A DNA stretch of 64,000 bases from Streptococcus oralis (lineage in GTDB: Bacteria; Bacillota; Bacilli; Lactobacillales; Streptococcaceae), in the NCBI RefSeq assembly GCF_019334565.1, contig NZ_CP079724.1, positions 1,695,001 through 1,759,000 of the forward strand. Direction: 5' to 3'. Of the stretch, positions 1 through 7,622 are shown one piece after another. The notes under the pieces are model-generated. The model ran no database searches. It worked only from the letters and a program-made list of their open reading frames with translations, and was not told the origin of the DNA. Within the stretch, counting starts at the first letter, position 1, and each line of letters starts with the position of its first letter. The position numbers and the translations under genes are program-made.

Positions 1-580
1 TCCCTAAATTGCGACTAATCAAGAGATTGCCTGCCCCCATAACATCAACGAAACCAATCGTATAGGCCAAGGCAGCATCCCGCATAAGATTGAGAATAGC
101 AGTTGTTATATTGGGAAGAGCAACTTGAAAAGCTTGGGGAAAAATGATTCTCCAAAAAGTCTGACTTGGAGTCAAACCAATACTAAGCCCAGCCTCTGTC
201 TGCCCCTTTGGAATAGCTTGATAGCTCGCCTTGAAAACCTCGGCAACAATAGCGGCAAACAAGAGAATCATCGTCAGGAGAACAAAAATAGTTTTAGACC
301 AGTTGTTGATATCCAAACCAAGCCACCATTTCAGAAATTCTGGCAAGCCATAAAAGACTAGAAAAAGCAAGACAATCGGCGGTGTACAACGTAGGGTAAA
401 GATATAGCCTTTGGAAATCGCTGCAAAACTCTTGTCTTCTCCTACTTGTGCCCAGGCCAAGAGACCTCCAAAAAGGGAACCAAGAAGAGTGGTAAAAAAG
501 AGAATGGACAAGGTCATAGGAAGTGCCTGCCATAAGGTTGGCAAAAACTGAAAGACCTTGGAAAAATCATAAGAAACCAT
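1..580 (-). CDS. Polar amino-acid-type ABC transporter permease (partial)
   Basis: Read from the ATG at 580, the protein begins MVSYDFSKVFQFLPTLWQAL and continues in one open frame to the window edge, so about 193 N-terminal residues are present and the C-terminus is missing. Hydrophobic segments alternate with short loops, as in binding-protein-dependent inner-membrane permeases of the His/Glu/Gln family. The segment ending in GFVDVMGAGNLL matches the family's conserved cytoplasmic loop that contacts the ATPase. It would form the membrane channel for the solute-binding protein encoded just upstream (33-nt gap). The ATPase is presumably beyond the edge. Substrate is not determinable from sequence; family assignment is firm. 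Confidence 0.9.
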   Translation of the reverse strand, partial: MVSYDFSKVFQFLPTLWQALPMTLSILFFTTLLGSLFGGLLAWAQVGEDKSFAAISKGYIFTLRCTPPIVLLFLVFYGLPEFLKWWLGLDINNWSKTIFVLLTMILLFAAIVAEVFKASYQAIPKGQTEAGLSIGLTPSQTFWRIIFPQAFQVALPNITTAILNLMRDAALAYTIGFVDVMGAGNLLISRNLG

Positions 581-612
581 GCAAAACCCTTTCTAGTCTT
601 GGAATTTCTGGT

Positions 613-1491
613 CTAGTCTTTGTCTACATAACTAAAGACATCTTCTTTAAAGTATTGCTGAGATAGCTTAGCAAGCGTGCCATCTTCTTTCAACTCTTTG
701 ATTGCTTTTTCGTATTCTTTAGCGAATTGCTCACCCTTTTCATCACGGTGAATCAAGGGATAAGTTGGAATACCCTTGTATGGGAACCAGCTGAGTTTAT
801 CCGCATATTGGTGGTAAGGGCCATCTTCTGCGGTAACTGCTTTTTCAAAGGACAGTTTGATATCAAAGAAGGCGTCATAACGTCCTTCTAAGACCCAGGC
901 ATAGGCATCTGCCACTTTAAAGGATTCAGCTGCTGTTAGCTCAATCGGTGCATCCTGATGTTTTTCATTGTAGCTGGTGATGACATTCCATTGAGCATTC
1001 TGTGGAGAGATGGGAACCAATTTCCCTTTATTCTTAGCAAAGTCATCAATGGTTTTGTATTTCTGTTCATCTTCTTTTCTGACAGTAAATCCGATGATGC
1101 TCGCTCCCACTGGTTCAGATGGAATGACAAACTTTTTAGCTCGTTCATCTGTGTACCAAGCTCCCTTGGTTCCGATGTCATACTTGCCTGATTCCAGACC
1201 AATCAAGAGGTCATCATCACTGGTACCTGTATATTCAAATTGATAGTTTGCCAACTTCTCATCAACAGCCTTCAAAACAGCTACTTCATAACCATCTGAT
1301 TCCCCTTTTTCATTGACAAAGTCATAAGGTACATAGTTTTGTGTATGGGCAACCTTCAAAGTTATGACTTCAGCAGACGAAGCCGTTTCTCCCTCCTTGG
1401 CTGGAACGCCAGCTAAACTTCTCCCGATAATCGTTGCCCCAATTACTGCAACAACTGCTACACCACCGATAATCCATGCTTTTTTACTCAT
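613..1491 (-). CDS. Amino-acid ABC transporter substrate-binding protein (SBP_bac_3 family)
   Basis: A 292-residue extracytoplasmic solute-binding protein. Residues 6-28 form a hydrophobic N-terminal segment; the mature part (from about 44, ITLKVAHTQNYVPYDFV) has the bilobed family-3 pattern, including the GYEVAVLKAVDEKL and ESGKYDIGTKGAWYTDER motifs. Unlike most Gram-positive binding proteins it has no lipobox cysteine, so it is either held by an uncleaved N-terminal anchor or released. It lies 11 nt downstream of the first UroD-like gene and directly upstream of the permease, so it is the capture component of that transporter. The operon context hints at a methylated or thiol-related solute; this is inference. 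Confidence 0.9.
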   Translation of the reverse strand: MSKKAWIIGGVAVVAVIGATIIGRSLAGVPAKEGETASSAEVITLKVAHTQNYVPYDFVNEKGESDGYEVAVLKAVDEKLANYQFEYTGTSDDDLLIGLESGKYDIGTKGAWYTDERAKKFVIPSEPVGASIIGFTVRKEDEQKYKTIDDFAKNKGKLVPISPQNAQWNVITSYNEKHQDAPIELTAAESFKVADAYAWVLEGRYDAFFDIKLSFEKAVTAEDGPYHQYADKLSWFPYKGIPTYPLIHRDEKGEQFAKEYEKAIKELKEDGTLAKLSQQYFKEDVFSYVDKD

Positions 1492-1502
1492 CTTTTTCTC
1501 CT

Positions 1503-2501
1503 TTAGTTTTCAAGCGCTTCTCTCACCCACTGGATACGTTCAACTGCGATATCACTTGGAATGGTACAATCTGCTCCAAGTACCAAGCCCTGTTTCCCAG
1601 CTTCTGCAACTAGTTTCTTTGCTTCTGCCTGAATGGCATCCTTGCTACCAGTATACAGTAAGCCTGTCTTGCCATTTTCGAATCCTCCAAGAACCGTACG
1701 TCCCTTGAAAATCTCACGACCTTCCTTGAGAGTGATTCCCTCTGGTCCTACAGCCCAGTTAAAGACTTGGGCTGGATAGTCTGCAAAAAGGTGAATATCA
1801 TTTCGCGCCCCCTCGTAGCCACAGATATGAAGAACAGTGACGCCACCAACAGCACTAGCCGCTTCCAGAACCGTTATCTCGCTAGGGGCAATGACGGCTT
1901 GATACTCTGCTGCCGACACTCGTTGATCTTGGATACTCTGCACGCTGAGGTAGATTCCATCAGCACCAGCCTCTTCGATAACAGCTCGGCTGAGACTCGC
2001 AATATCCTCTGCAATCACATCCAACACCTTCTTCAGAGCTTCAGGATCTTCCACCAGAAAGTCTGCAATGAGGTCATCTCCACCAGACACTTCCCCCAGT
2101 AGCCACTTGAGATAGGTCACAGGAGCAAAAATATTGTAAATCGCAACGATATCTTCTGTAAATTCTTGCTTGATTTTCTTAACCAAGTCCACTTGCTCTT
2201 TTATCCAAGCGTGCTCTGGTCCGAGTGGTTGAATGGTTGCCAATTCTTGAAGTGATTTTCCTTTGGCAATCGCTGGATTTGGATAAGCAAAGTAGCCATC
2301 ACTCATGAGTTTGATAAAGTCTGGCTGAACTTCTCGGATAAAGCGCTTATGGCCCTCGATATTCTTCTCGATAATGGCTGGATTTGAGAAACCGTGTAGC
2401 CATTCGTCTTCGGATGTGAAATGGTGCCAAAAGCCAACTGGCACACGATCAACCTTTTCACCTTTAAATGCTTTTAAAACCCATTCTTTTTTTTCTGACA
2501 T
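1503..2501 (-). CDS. UroD/MtaA-superfamily protein, probable zinc methyltransferase (copy 1)
   Basis: 332 residues of the uroporphyrinogen decarboxylase fold. The start MSEKKEWVLKAFKGEKVDRVPVG and the motif VLHICGYEGA near residue 225, together with GADC near residue 310, supply the H-x-C...C zinc ligands of the MtaA/CmuA thiol methyltransferase branch; true HemE decarboxylases lack this arrangement. Mitis-group streptococci also do not make haem or, to my knowledge, cobalamin, so a role in tetrapyrrole synthesis is unlikely. A paralogue about 1.2 kb away (2719-3723) shares the same length and motifs. It is cotranscribed with an amino-acid-type ABC importer, suggesting methyl transfer from an imported compound to a thiol such as homocysteine. 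That function is inferred. Confidence 0.8.
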   Translation of the reverse strand: MSEKKEWVLKAFKGEKVDRVPVGFWHHFTSEDEWLHGFSNPAIIEKNIEGHKRFIREVQPDFIKLMSDGYFAYPNPAIAKGKSLQELATIQPLGPEHAWIKEQVDLVKKIKQEFTEDIVAIYNIFAPVTYLKWLLGEVSGGDDLIADFLVEDPEALKKVLDVIAEDIASLSRAVIEEAGADGIYLSVQSIQDQRVSAAEYQAVIAPSEITVLEAASAVGGVTVLHICGYEGARNDIHLFADYPAQVFNWAVGPEGITLKEGREIFKGRTVLGGFENGKTGLLYTGSKDAIQAEAKKLVAEAGKQGLVLGADCTIPSDIAVERIQWVREALEN

Positions 2502-2503
2502 TC

Positions 2504-2707
2504 TTATTCTCCATTTCTTACTTTTTCAACTAATAAACTGCTTGCGATATCATTCGAGCGTAGAAAGGGGAGACTGGACTTGGAAAAATCCTGAATTCCA
2601 CGACATCTCTCTCCATTTTTGCAGTGCCCATTTTTTACGACGCTTATGGCAACCAAGGCCAGCAAACCGACAACTGCAATGAAGATGCCCCATCTTTTAC
2701 TTTTCAT
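2504..2707 (-). CDS. Small single-pass membrane protein, unknown
   Basis: A 67-residue protein not recognised as a known family. A positively charged start (MKSKRW) is followed by one transmembrane helix at about residues 7-24, then a short polar tail with two cysteines (HCKNGERC) and a charged C-terminus. The ribosome binding site AAAGGAGGAGCT directly before the ATG is strong. It is squeezed between the two UroD-like genes, with 2 nt to the downstream gene and 11 nt from the upstream stop, so it is translated as part of that operon. It may tether or accompany the methyltransferases at the membrane; this is a guess from position only. Confidence 0.6.
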   Translation of the reverse strand: MKSKRWGIFIAVVGLLALVAISVVKNGHCKNGERCRGIQDFSKSSLPFLRSNDIASSLLVEKVRNGE

Positions 2708-2718
2708 AGCTCCTCCTT

Positions 2719-3723
2719 TTAGAGAACAGCTGCCTGCCGAATCCAGTCCAACCTCTCTAAGTCAAAGTCATCTGGAACAGTACAGTCAGCTCCCAGAAGA
2801 ACGCCTTTACTACCAGCTTCAGCCAGCAACCGTCTTGTTTCATTTTGCAATTCCGCCTTGGAACCTTGATAAAGCAAGCTTTTCTTGCCATTTTCAAATC
2901 CACCTAAAACGGCCTTGCCTGTAAACAACTCTTGACCCTGTGTCAAACTAACATCCTCATGGTGGGTCGCCCAGTTGACCACTTGAGCCGGATAGTCCTT
3001 AAATATCGTCACATCATTGCTCGCACCTTCAAAACCACAGATATGGAGGATATTGGTCCCACCCACCTGATTAGCTGCCTCCAAGATCGCTATATTGCTC
3101 GGTTCGATATAGGTTTGGTAGAGTGCTGGTGTGATGCGCTCATCTTGAATTTCCTGGGTGCTGAGGTAAATTCCGTCAACACCGCCTTGCTGGATGATTT
3201 TCTGAGTTAGGATAGCAATATCTCCTGCAATCACATCTAGAATCGCTCTGAATTGCTCAGGATTTTCAAGCAATAGATCAGCCACTTCCCTATCTCCTCG
3301 AGAAGTTTCTGTACGGAACCAGCGCTTGAGGTAGGAGATAGGCGAAAAGATATTGTAGAAAGAAGCAATCTCTTCTGTAAAGGTCTCTCGAATCGCTTGT
3401 ACCACTTCCACCTGTTGCTGAATCCATGGGTGCTCCTCACTAATCGACTCAATAGAAGACAGCTCCTGAATGCTTGTAACCTTAGGACTATAGACATTAC
3501 TTGGATAAAGGAAAAAACCGTCGCTCATAATTTTGACAAAATCAGGACGAATCCTTTCCACATAGCTGCGATGTCCGTCAACACTTTTTTGAAAGATACG
3601 TGGATTATTTAATCCCTGCCCCTTTTCTTCGAGTGTTACAAAATGAAACCAAAATCCCACAGGAACTCTTTCCACTTCATCGCCTCGAATCGCTCTAAAG
3701 ACTAAATCTCTTTTACTTGCCAT
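2719..3723 (-). CDS. UroD/MtaA-superfamily protein, probable zinc methyltransferase (copy 2)
   Basis: 334 residues from the ATG at 3723, chosen because AAGGAG lies 6 nt upstream and because this matches the start of its paralogue (MASKRDLVFRAIRGDEVERV versus MSEKKEWVLKAFKGEKVDRV); a longer frame to 3762 lacks such support. It has the same H-x-C motif (ILHICGFEGA) and distal GADC, so it should also bind zinc in the manner of MtaA-type methyltransferases. It is the first gene of the five-gene minus-strand operon running to the window edge. The two copies could form a heterodimer or handle different substrates; the sequence does not decide this. Confidence 0.8.
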   Translation of the reverse strand: MASKRDLVFRAIRGDEVERVPVGFWFHFVTLEEKGQGLNNPRIFQKSVDGHRSYVERIRPDFVKIMSDGFFLYPSNVYSPKVTSIQELSSIESISEEHPWIQQQVEVVQAIRETFTEEIASFYNIFSPISYLKRWFRTETSRGDREVADLLLENPEQFRAILDVIAGDIAILTQKIIQQGGVDGIYLSTQEIQDERITPALYQTYIEPSNIAILEAANQVGGTNILHICGFEGASNDVTIFKDYPAQVVNWATHHEDVSLTQGQELFTGKAVLGGFENGKKSLLYQGSKAELQNETRRLLAEAGSKGVLLGADCTVPDDFDLERLDWIRQAAVL

Positions 3724-3793
3724 ACCTTTCTCCTTCCATTTGGATTGAAACCATCTTACCACTCCTTTTCCCCTTTTCCCAATATATATTGAC

Positions 3794-3951
3794 TATCAAC
3801 TCGATTGGAATTTTTTATATCTATAAAGAAAAAAATCCCTGAAAAGCTTGATGTTACTAGCCTTTCAAAGATTCACTTTATTTTCATCTATTTTCCAAAA
3901 AGAAGCTGATATAGATTTTCTATCAAGCCGATTGAATTTTTTTATATCCAT
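3794..3951. repeat. Pair of 31-bp direct repeats in the divergent promoter region
   Basis: Two copies, at 3794-3824 and 3921-3951, match at 26 of 31 positions. Both begin TATCAA, contain CGATTG and end in a T-run followed by ATATC. They lie 127 bp apart in the 367-bp gap between the divergently transcribed UroD-like operon and the acid phosphatase gene. On the minus strand each reads as an AT-rich ATATAAAAA segment, so they could be tandem operators or duplicated promoters of the methyltransferase operon. No named regulator box was recognised. Confidence 0.55.
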
Positions 3952-4030
3952 CTTCATTCCAAAATTAAGTACATAATTTTATCCTAATACCAAATTACTA
4001 CTGAAAAATTTATTTTCTCTCGATATTTCC

Positions 4031-4059
4031 TTGCACAAATCCCATGAAAACGCTACAAT
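4031..4059 (+). promoter_or_regulatory. Sigma-A promoter for the acid phosphatase gene
   Basis: TTGCAC at 4031-4036 and TACAAT at 4054-4059 are separated by 17 bp. The predicted transcription start near 4066 leaves a leader of about 25 nt containing the AGGAGG ribosome binding site. Confidence 0.7.
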
Positions 4060-4090
4060 ATTAATAGACTATTATTAGGAGGATAGGATT

Positions 4091-4948
4091 ATGAAAATAT
4101 CCAAAGTTACCATTACAATTGCTTCTACACTTACTTCCGTCATTTTACTGACTGGCTGTGGCACAAATTCGGCAAATTCACAGACAGCACAAAGTAGTAC
4201 ATCTGATAATCAGGTTACCATGACCTATGATCAGTTGCGTTCAAGAGAAAATACTATGTCAACTCTTTGGTATCAAAAAGCAGCTGAAACCAAGGCACTC
4301 TATCTACAAGGTTACAATGTCGCTACTGATCGTTTGAAAGAACTACTAAAAACACAGACAGATAAACCCTACTCTATCGTTTTGGACTTGGACGAAACCG
4401 TATTAGACAACAGCCCTTATCAAGCGCAAAATGTCAAAGATGGAACAGCATTTACCCCAGAAAACTGGGATGTCTGGGTAAAAAAAGCCGCAGCCAAAGC
4501 TGTACCAGGTGCTAAAGACTTTCTCCAATTTGCAGACCAAAACGGTGTCCAAATTTACTATGTATCTGACCGCACGATAGATCAGGTAGATGATACGATC
4601 AAAAACCTAGAAAATGAAGGAATTCCTGTACAAAGCCGCGATCATCTCATGTTCTTAGAAAAAGGCGTCAAATCTAAAGAAGGTCGTAGACAAGCAGTCC
4701 AAGAAAAAACCAACTTAGTCATGCTACTAGGAGACAATCTTGTGGACTTTGCAGAGTTTTCAAAGACCTCTGAAACTGAGCGCGAGCAAAAATTAGAGGA
4801 ATTACAAAAAGAGTTTGGTGAGAAATTCATCATTTTCCCTAACCCAATGTACGGATCATGGGAAAGCACTGTCTACAATGGTAATAAATTGGATGCCAAG
4901 GGTCAAACTGAAGAGCGCCAAAAAAACTTACAAGGTTTTGATAAATAA
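4091..4948 (+). CDS. Class C acid phosphatase / 5'-nucleotidase lipoprotein, e(P4) family
   Basis: 285 residues. A lipoprotein signal peptide ends in the lipobox LLTGCG (cysteine at about residue 23), so the protein is anchored on the outer face of the membrane. The HAD-type catalytic motif DLDETVLDNS lies at about residues 98-107, and GDNLVDF near 215 supplies the downstream acidic motif. Members of this family dephosphorylate nucleotides such as NMN and other phosphomonoesters, helping uptake of nucleosides and cofactors. AGGAGG stands 8 nt before the ATG. It is monocistronic, and its stop codon is followed within 33 nt by a large 7-bp tandem repeat array. Confidence 0.9.
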   Translation: MKISKVTITIASTLTSVILLTGCGTNSANSQTAQSSTSDNQVTMTYDQLRSRENTMSTLWYQKAAETKALYLQGYNVATDRLKELLKTQTDKPYSIVLDLDETVLDNSPYQAQNVKDGTAFTPENWDVWVKKAAAKAVPGAKDFLQFADQNGVQIYYVSDRTIDQVDDTIKNLENEGIPVQSRDHLMFLEKGVKSKEGRRQAVQEKTNLVMLLGDNLVDFAEFSKTSETEREQKLEELQKEFGEKFIIFPNPMYGSWESTVYNGNKLDAKGQTEERQKNLQGFDK

Positions 4949-4980
4949 AATAAGGGAGCTATCTACCAGTTTACACCAAC

Positions 4981-5144
4981 CACAGCTCACAGCTCACAGC
5001 TCACAGCTCACAGCTCACAGCTCACAGCTCACAGCTCACAGCTCACAGCTCACAGCTCACAGCTCACAGCTCACAGCTCACAGCTCACAGCTCACAGCTC
5101 ACAGCTCACAGCTCACAGCTCACAGCTCACAGCTCACAGCTCAC
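4981..5144. repeat. Tandem array of about 23 copies of a 7-bp unit (CACAGCT)
   Basis: 164 bp of essentially perfect head-to-tail repeats of a 7-mer, with no visible interruptions. It starts 32 nt after the acid phosphatase stop codon. Because seven is not a multiple of three, 21 bp encode a seven-residue repeat in every frame, which explains a fortuitous open frame of SSQLTAH units across it. Such a homogeneous array is expected to be length-variable by slippage. No coding role is supported; it could affect the 3' end or stability of the phosphatase mRNA. A hairpin at about 5189-5222 (AGACTTTTTCACA / TGTGAGAAGGTCT) follows. Confidence 0.95.
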
Positions 5145-5248
5145 GCTGATTATGTAATCAAGCGTATTTTTTGTCAAGCCCTAAAACAGACTTTTTCACA
5201 TTTTTGTGAGAAGGTCTTTTCTGTTGTTTCTGAAAGGGAAATTGCAAG

Positions 5249-5416
5249 ATGAAACGTATTGATATTATAGAAAAAATAGGAAAAGATTACTTTGTTTCAA
5301 ATATTGAAAATGAGGAATTTAGCTACCAAATTTCAAGTATTTGTTGTGGGGTATGCAATGCTTTTCTTTATTCTTTTATAGATTGTTGGTGGTTAGTTAA
5401 TAAAAGTTCTAAATGA
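5249..5416 (+). CDS. Hypothetical small protein, doubtful
   Basis: A 55-residue frame starting MKRIDIIEKIGKDYFVSNIE, with a plausible GAAAGGGA ribosome binding site ending about 9 nt upstream of the ATG. The C-terminal half is cysteine- and aromatic-rich (SSICCGVCNAF, FIDCWW). Not recognised. It ends tail-to-tail with the truncated DUF1643 gene, overlapping by 8 bp, at what seems to be a recombination scar, so it may be a remnant of a longer gene or spurious. Confidence 0.35.
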   Translation: MKRIDIIEKIGKDYFVSNIENEEFSYQISSICCGVCNAFLYSFIDCWWLVNKSSK

Positions 5417-5603
5417 TTAATTTACCATATCTCCATCTTTTGGAGTAACCTATACATTTTCGAATAGTCTGATCATCCGTCTCCTCATCAGCTATCGAAG
5501 GATTTAACCCAATAAATACCACTGTTGGTTTTGTTTCATCCCAAATTCGTGTGAGAACATATCTATACTTTCTATCAGTTGATAAAATAGCACTCTTCTC
5601 CAT
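5409..5603 (-). pseudogene. Truncated DUF1643 gene
   Basis: Only 64 residues remain. The conserved N-terminal block of DUF1643 is clear (RIWDETKPTVVFIGLNPSIA and the following DETDDQTIRKCIGYSKRWRYGKL), but the frame stops right after GKLII where the family normally continues for about another hundred residues. The family is uncharacterised and common in mobile or defence-associated neighbourhoods. The break coincides with the start of unrelated sequence, pointing to deletion or recombination rather than a point mutation. Confidence 0.75.
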
Positions 5604-5653
5604 ATTTCCCCCATTTATTTCCTAATTTATTTTTCCTCATTTTCAACTTCGGA

Positions 5654-5797
5654 TTATATCACTTTGAATATAAGATTAAAGACAATCGCCAGCACGTAAA
5701 GTATTACTGGTACTATTAATGCGTTGACTTTAAACTTTTTTTGATAAATTCCAATTAAAGTAAAAAATAGAATGACACTTGCTACGACATATAACAT
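5654..5797 (-). CDS. 47-residue hydrophobic membrane peptide, unknown
   Basis: MLYVVASVILFFTLIGIYQK begins the peptide, followed by a short basic turn and a second hydrophobic stretch (NALIVPVILYVLAIVFNLIF), giving two probable transmembrane helices. AGGAG lies 6 nt upstream of the ATG at 5797. It is the fourth of a run of same-strand genes, three of them encoding membrane proteins. No family recognised; topology suggests a small membrane-inserted accessory protein, toxin-like peptide or immunity protein, none of which can be proven. Confidence 0.6.
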   Translation of the reverse strand: MLYVVASVILFFTLIGIYQKKFKVNALIVPVILYVLAIVFNLIFKVI

Positions 5798-5852
5798 ATA
5801 TTTCTCCTAATCTATACAAACCGAATCAACTCAATGGACTGTTTGTTGTTCC

Positions 5853-6476
5853 TTACCCAAAAGCCTTTCCTACGTGTCCACCATAGTAACGCTTGATATC
5901 GACTTGATGTTCAGAAGTGAAGTAGTTCCCAACCCAGAAAATGCTATCAGCATCTTTCTTAGTAGATTTAACAATAAATTGAACCACTCCAGATGATTTT
6001 GATTCATAAACCTCGATATCATCAACATTCACATCATATCCATTCTGTTGGAAAGACACAGCAAAAGCAATTATCATATCATGTGTAGCCATTTTTAGAT
6101 GATTTTCATGTGAGTAGTCAAACTCTAAATCATGAGCTCTCTTACATTCCTTGATGACAACCTTAAAAGCATCTTTCACCTCTTTTTCAATACTAGGATC
6201 TACCTTATGTCCTGCCATTTCAAGAGCTCTAAAAGCTTCATTATAACTCTTATCGTCTTCTGTGATCTCTTCTCTTAATTTTCCTTTTTCTTGTTGCTTT
6301 TGCTCCACAGTATCCTGTGTAGTTTCTGTTTGTTGAGTAGTTTGCTCTGTTAGTTGTTGCGCAGTTTCCTTTTCTGCCTTCATATATTTAAGGTAAAATA
6401 CTCCAGAAACACTTCCAACAACTACTAAGCTAGCCAGGACAGCTGCAATTAAAAATATACTTTTTTGTTTAAACAT
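5853..6476 (-). CDS. Membrane-anchored extracellular protein, unknown
   Basis: About 207 residues. Residues 5-28 form one transmembrane helix, followed by a Gln/Thr/Glu-rich low-complexity linker (about 35-70, with repeated QQTE/TTQ) and a folded C-terminal domain of about 130 residues containing DLEFDYSHENHLKMATHDMI. The start is ambiguous: TTG at 6479 or ATG at 6476, both in reach of AGGAG; ATG is preferred. It abuts the preceding gene's stop codon, so translation is probably coupled. Not recognised; the layout is that of a surface domain held on a flexible stalk. Confidence 0.7.
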   Translation of the reverse strand: MFKQKSIFLIAAVLASLVVVGSVSGVFYLKYMKAEKETAQQLTEQTTQQTETTQDTVEQKQQEKGKLREEITEDDKSYNEAFRALEMAGHKVDPSIEKEVKDAFKVVIKECKRAHDLEFDYSHENHLKMATHDMIIAFAVSFQQNGYDVNVDDIEVYESKSSGVVQFIVKSTKKDADSIFWVGNYFTSEHQVDIKRYYGGHVGKAFG

Positions 6477-6479
6477 CAA

Positions 6480-6932
6480 TTATTTCTCCTCGTCATCTTG
6501 TTTTAAATCAACAATAAAAAAAACTAATAGAGCAGGGGAAAGAAAACACAGTACAATAGAAAGAATAAATTCAACAATCGCTTTCCCAAGTGCCTTGGTC
6601 GGTCCTGCAATCGAGATACCTCCTTGCAGGGTCAAGAAGAAATAGTCTTTATAATACCAATATCCAGCAGATATAACTGCAAATAAAGCAAATCCAATCA
6701 TCCACTTAAATAGTAATTCCACCTTGGCACTATATTCTTGATACTCCTTGTCTTTCTTTGCTTTGATAAACGCTTGTTTTTTTCTTTCTTCCTCTCTCTT
6801 CTCTTTTTCCTCTTTTTCTAAGAGTTCTTGCTTTAGAATTTCAATAACCTCATCATTTGAAAGTCCTTCGAATTTACTTTTAGGTCTTTTCTCGTCCCCG
6901 TCCCAATAATCAAAAATGTTATAGTCGTCCAT
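6480..6932 (-). CDS. Membrane protein with acidic coiled-coil N-terminus, unknown
   Basis: 150 residues. The N-terminal half is very charged (KQELLEKEEKEKREEERKK region, about residues 34-65) and probably forms a cytoplasmic coiled coil. Two hydrophobic helices follow (about 74-92 and 112-140), and the tail is acidic (DLKQDDEEK). No known family recognised. It is in an operon-like run between the 165-residue membrane protein (41-nt gap) and the stalked membrane protein (adjacent), and the three may act as one membrane complex. Confidence 0.65.
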   Translation of the reverse strand: MDDYNIFDYWDGDEKRPKSKFEGLSNDEVIEILKQELLEKEEKEKREEERKKQAFIKAKKDKEYQEYSAKVELLFKWMIGFALFAVISAGYWYYKDYFFLTLQGGISIAGPTKALGKAIVEFILSIVLCFLSPALLVFFIVDLKQDDEEK

Positions 6933-6973
6933 AGCTTTTCTTTCCTTTCTTTTCTCTTACAATCCGTGCCTTC

Positions 6974-7471
6974 TTACAATCGCCCTACTATGGCACCTAC
7001 GATTGAGAATATCCCTCCAAAGAATAGGATAGGCATAATCACTGCAAGTCCAGCCAGAATAGGTAAGACACTAATAATACCATTAATAATCCACATTATA
7101 ATAGAATATATAGGAATGATGATACCTGCACCTAGAATAACTGTGGTAGGGATAAGGAATAGGAAGACAATTCCAAAAATACCAATCAAGCGAAACACTC
7201 TTCCATAGACTTTTTCATTTTCCTCGCCTGCTAAAAAACATATTGAAGCAAAGCAACCAGTTACACAAGCAAAAATCAAAATAAAATAATCTACTTCTAG
7301 ATTTAGCTTTCTTTGTAGTAGTCCTGTAAACTCACTCAATGAAAAAATCACAAAAGTTCCAATTCCTTGCCACAACAGAATGAAAAAAGTCAAATTTAGT
7401 CCGTTTACTATTGGGTGCAACAATAGTGATTTCGCATAGTCAATTAAAAATAAATAAATGTTTTCTACCAT
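6974..7471 (-). CDS. Polytopic membrane protein, unknown
   Basis: 165 residues with about four or five hydrophobic helices (about 20-45, 60-80, 92-110, 113-150) and short loops; glycine- and isoleucine-rich. No catalytic motif visible and no family recognised. It is the first gene of the minus-strand run 7471-5409 and is preceded by a promoter copy shared with the upstream 179-residue gene. Confidence 0.65.
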   Translation of the reverse strand: MVENIYLFLIDYAKSLLLHPIVNGLNLTFFILLWQGIGTFVIFSLSEFTGLLQRKLNLEVDYFILIFACVTGCFASICFLAGEENEKVYGRVFRLIGIFGIVFLFLIPTTVILGAGIIIPIYSIIMWIINGIISVLPILAGLAVIMPILFFGGIFSIVGAIVGRL

Positions 7472-7504
7472 TTTGGTTTGGCTCCTTGTTATTCATATAT
7501 TTCT

Positions 7505-7533
7505 ATTTTACATAATTTCTGATTTTCTAGCAA
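7505..7533 (-). promoter_or_regulatory. Promoter for the unknown membrane-protein operon
   Basis: On the minus strand TTGCTA (7533-7528) and TAAAAT (7510-7505) are separated by 17 bp. The element and the following leader up to CTCC are nearly duplicated at 8194-8222, so two neighbouring genes share one promoter type. Confidence 0.6.
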
Positions 7534-7563
7534 TAAACCGTGGCTTAGACTTTAAAATGCAAC

Positions 7564-7596
7564 CCGAAAGTTAAACAGAAGAAATCTAACTTTCGG
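7564..7596 (-). terminator. Inverted repeat after the 179-residue gene
   Basis: CCGAAAGTTA (7564-7573) pairs perfectly with TAACTTTCGG (7587-7596). It lies 26 nt beyond the stop codon of the gene at 7623-8162, as expected of a 3' hairpin, though the following T-run is poor. A related hairpin occurs at 9494-9526. Confidence 0.5.
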
Positions 7597-7622
7597 AGTG
7601 CGGTACATTAAATATTGGAGCT

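Noticed and set aside
294..533. 79-residue minus-strand frame in the permease region
   Set aside because: It is a shadow frame; the true permease frame is open from 580 to the window edge.
1503..3723. HemE (uroporphyrinogen decarboxylase) in haem synthesis
   Set aside because: The proteins carry the H-x-C...C zinc pattern of MtaA-type methyltransferases, and no other haem gene is present nearby.
4981..5144. Possible CRISPR array
   Set aside because: Units are contiguous 7-mers without spacers and no cas genes are near.
4815..5252. Open frame of SSQLTAH heptapeptide repeats
   Set aside because: It overlaps the phosphatase C-terminus in another frame, has no ribosome binding site, and is a mechanical result of a 7-bp repeat.
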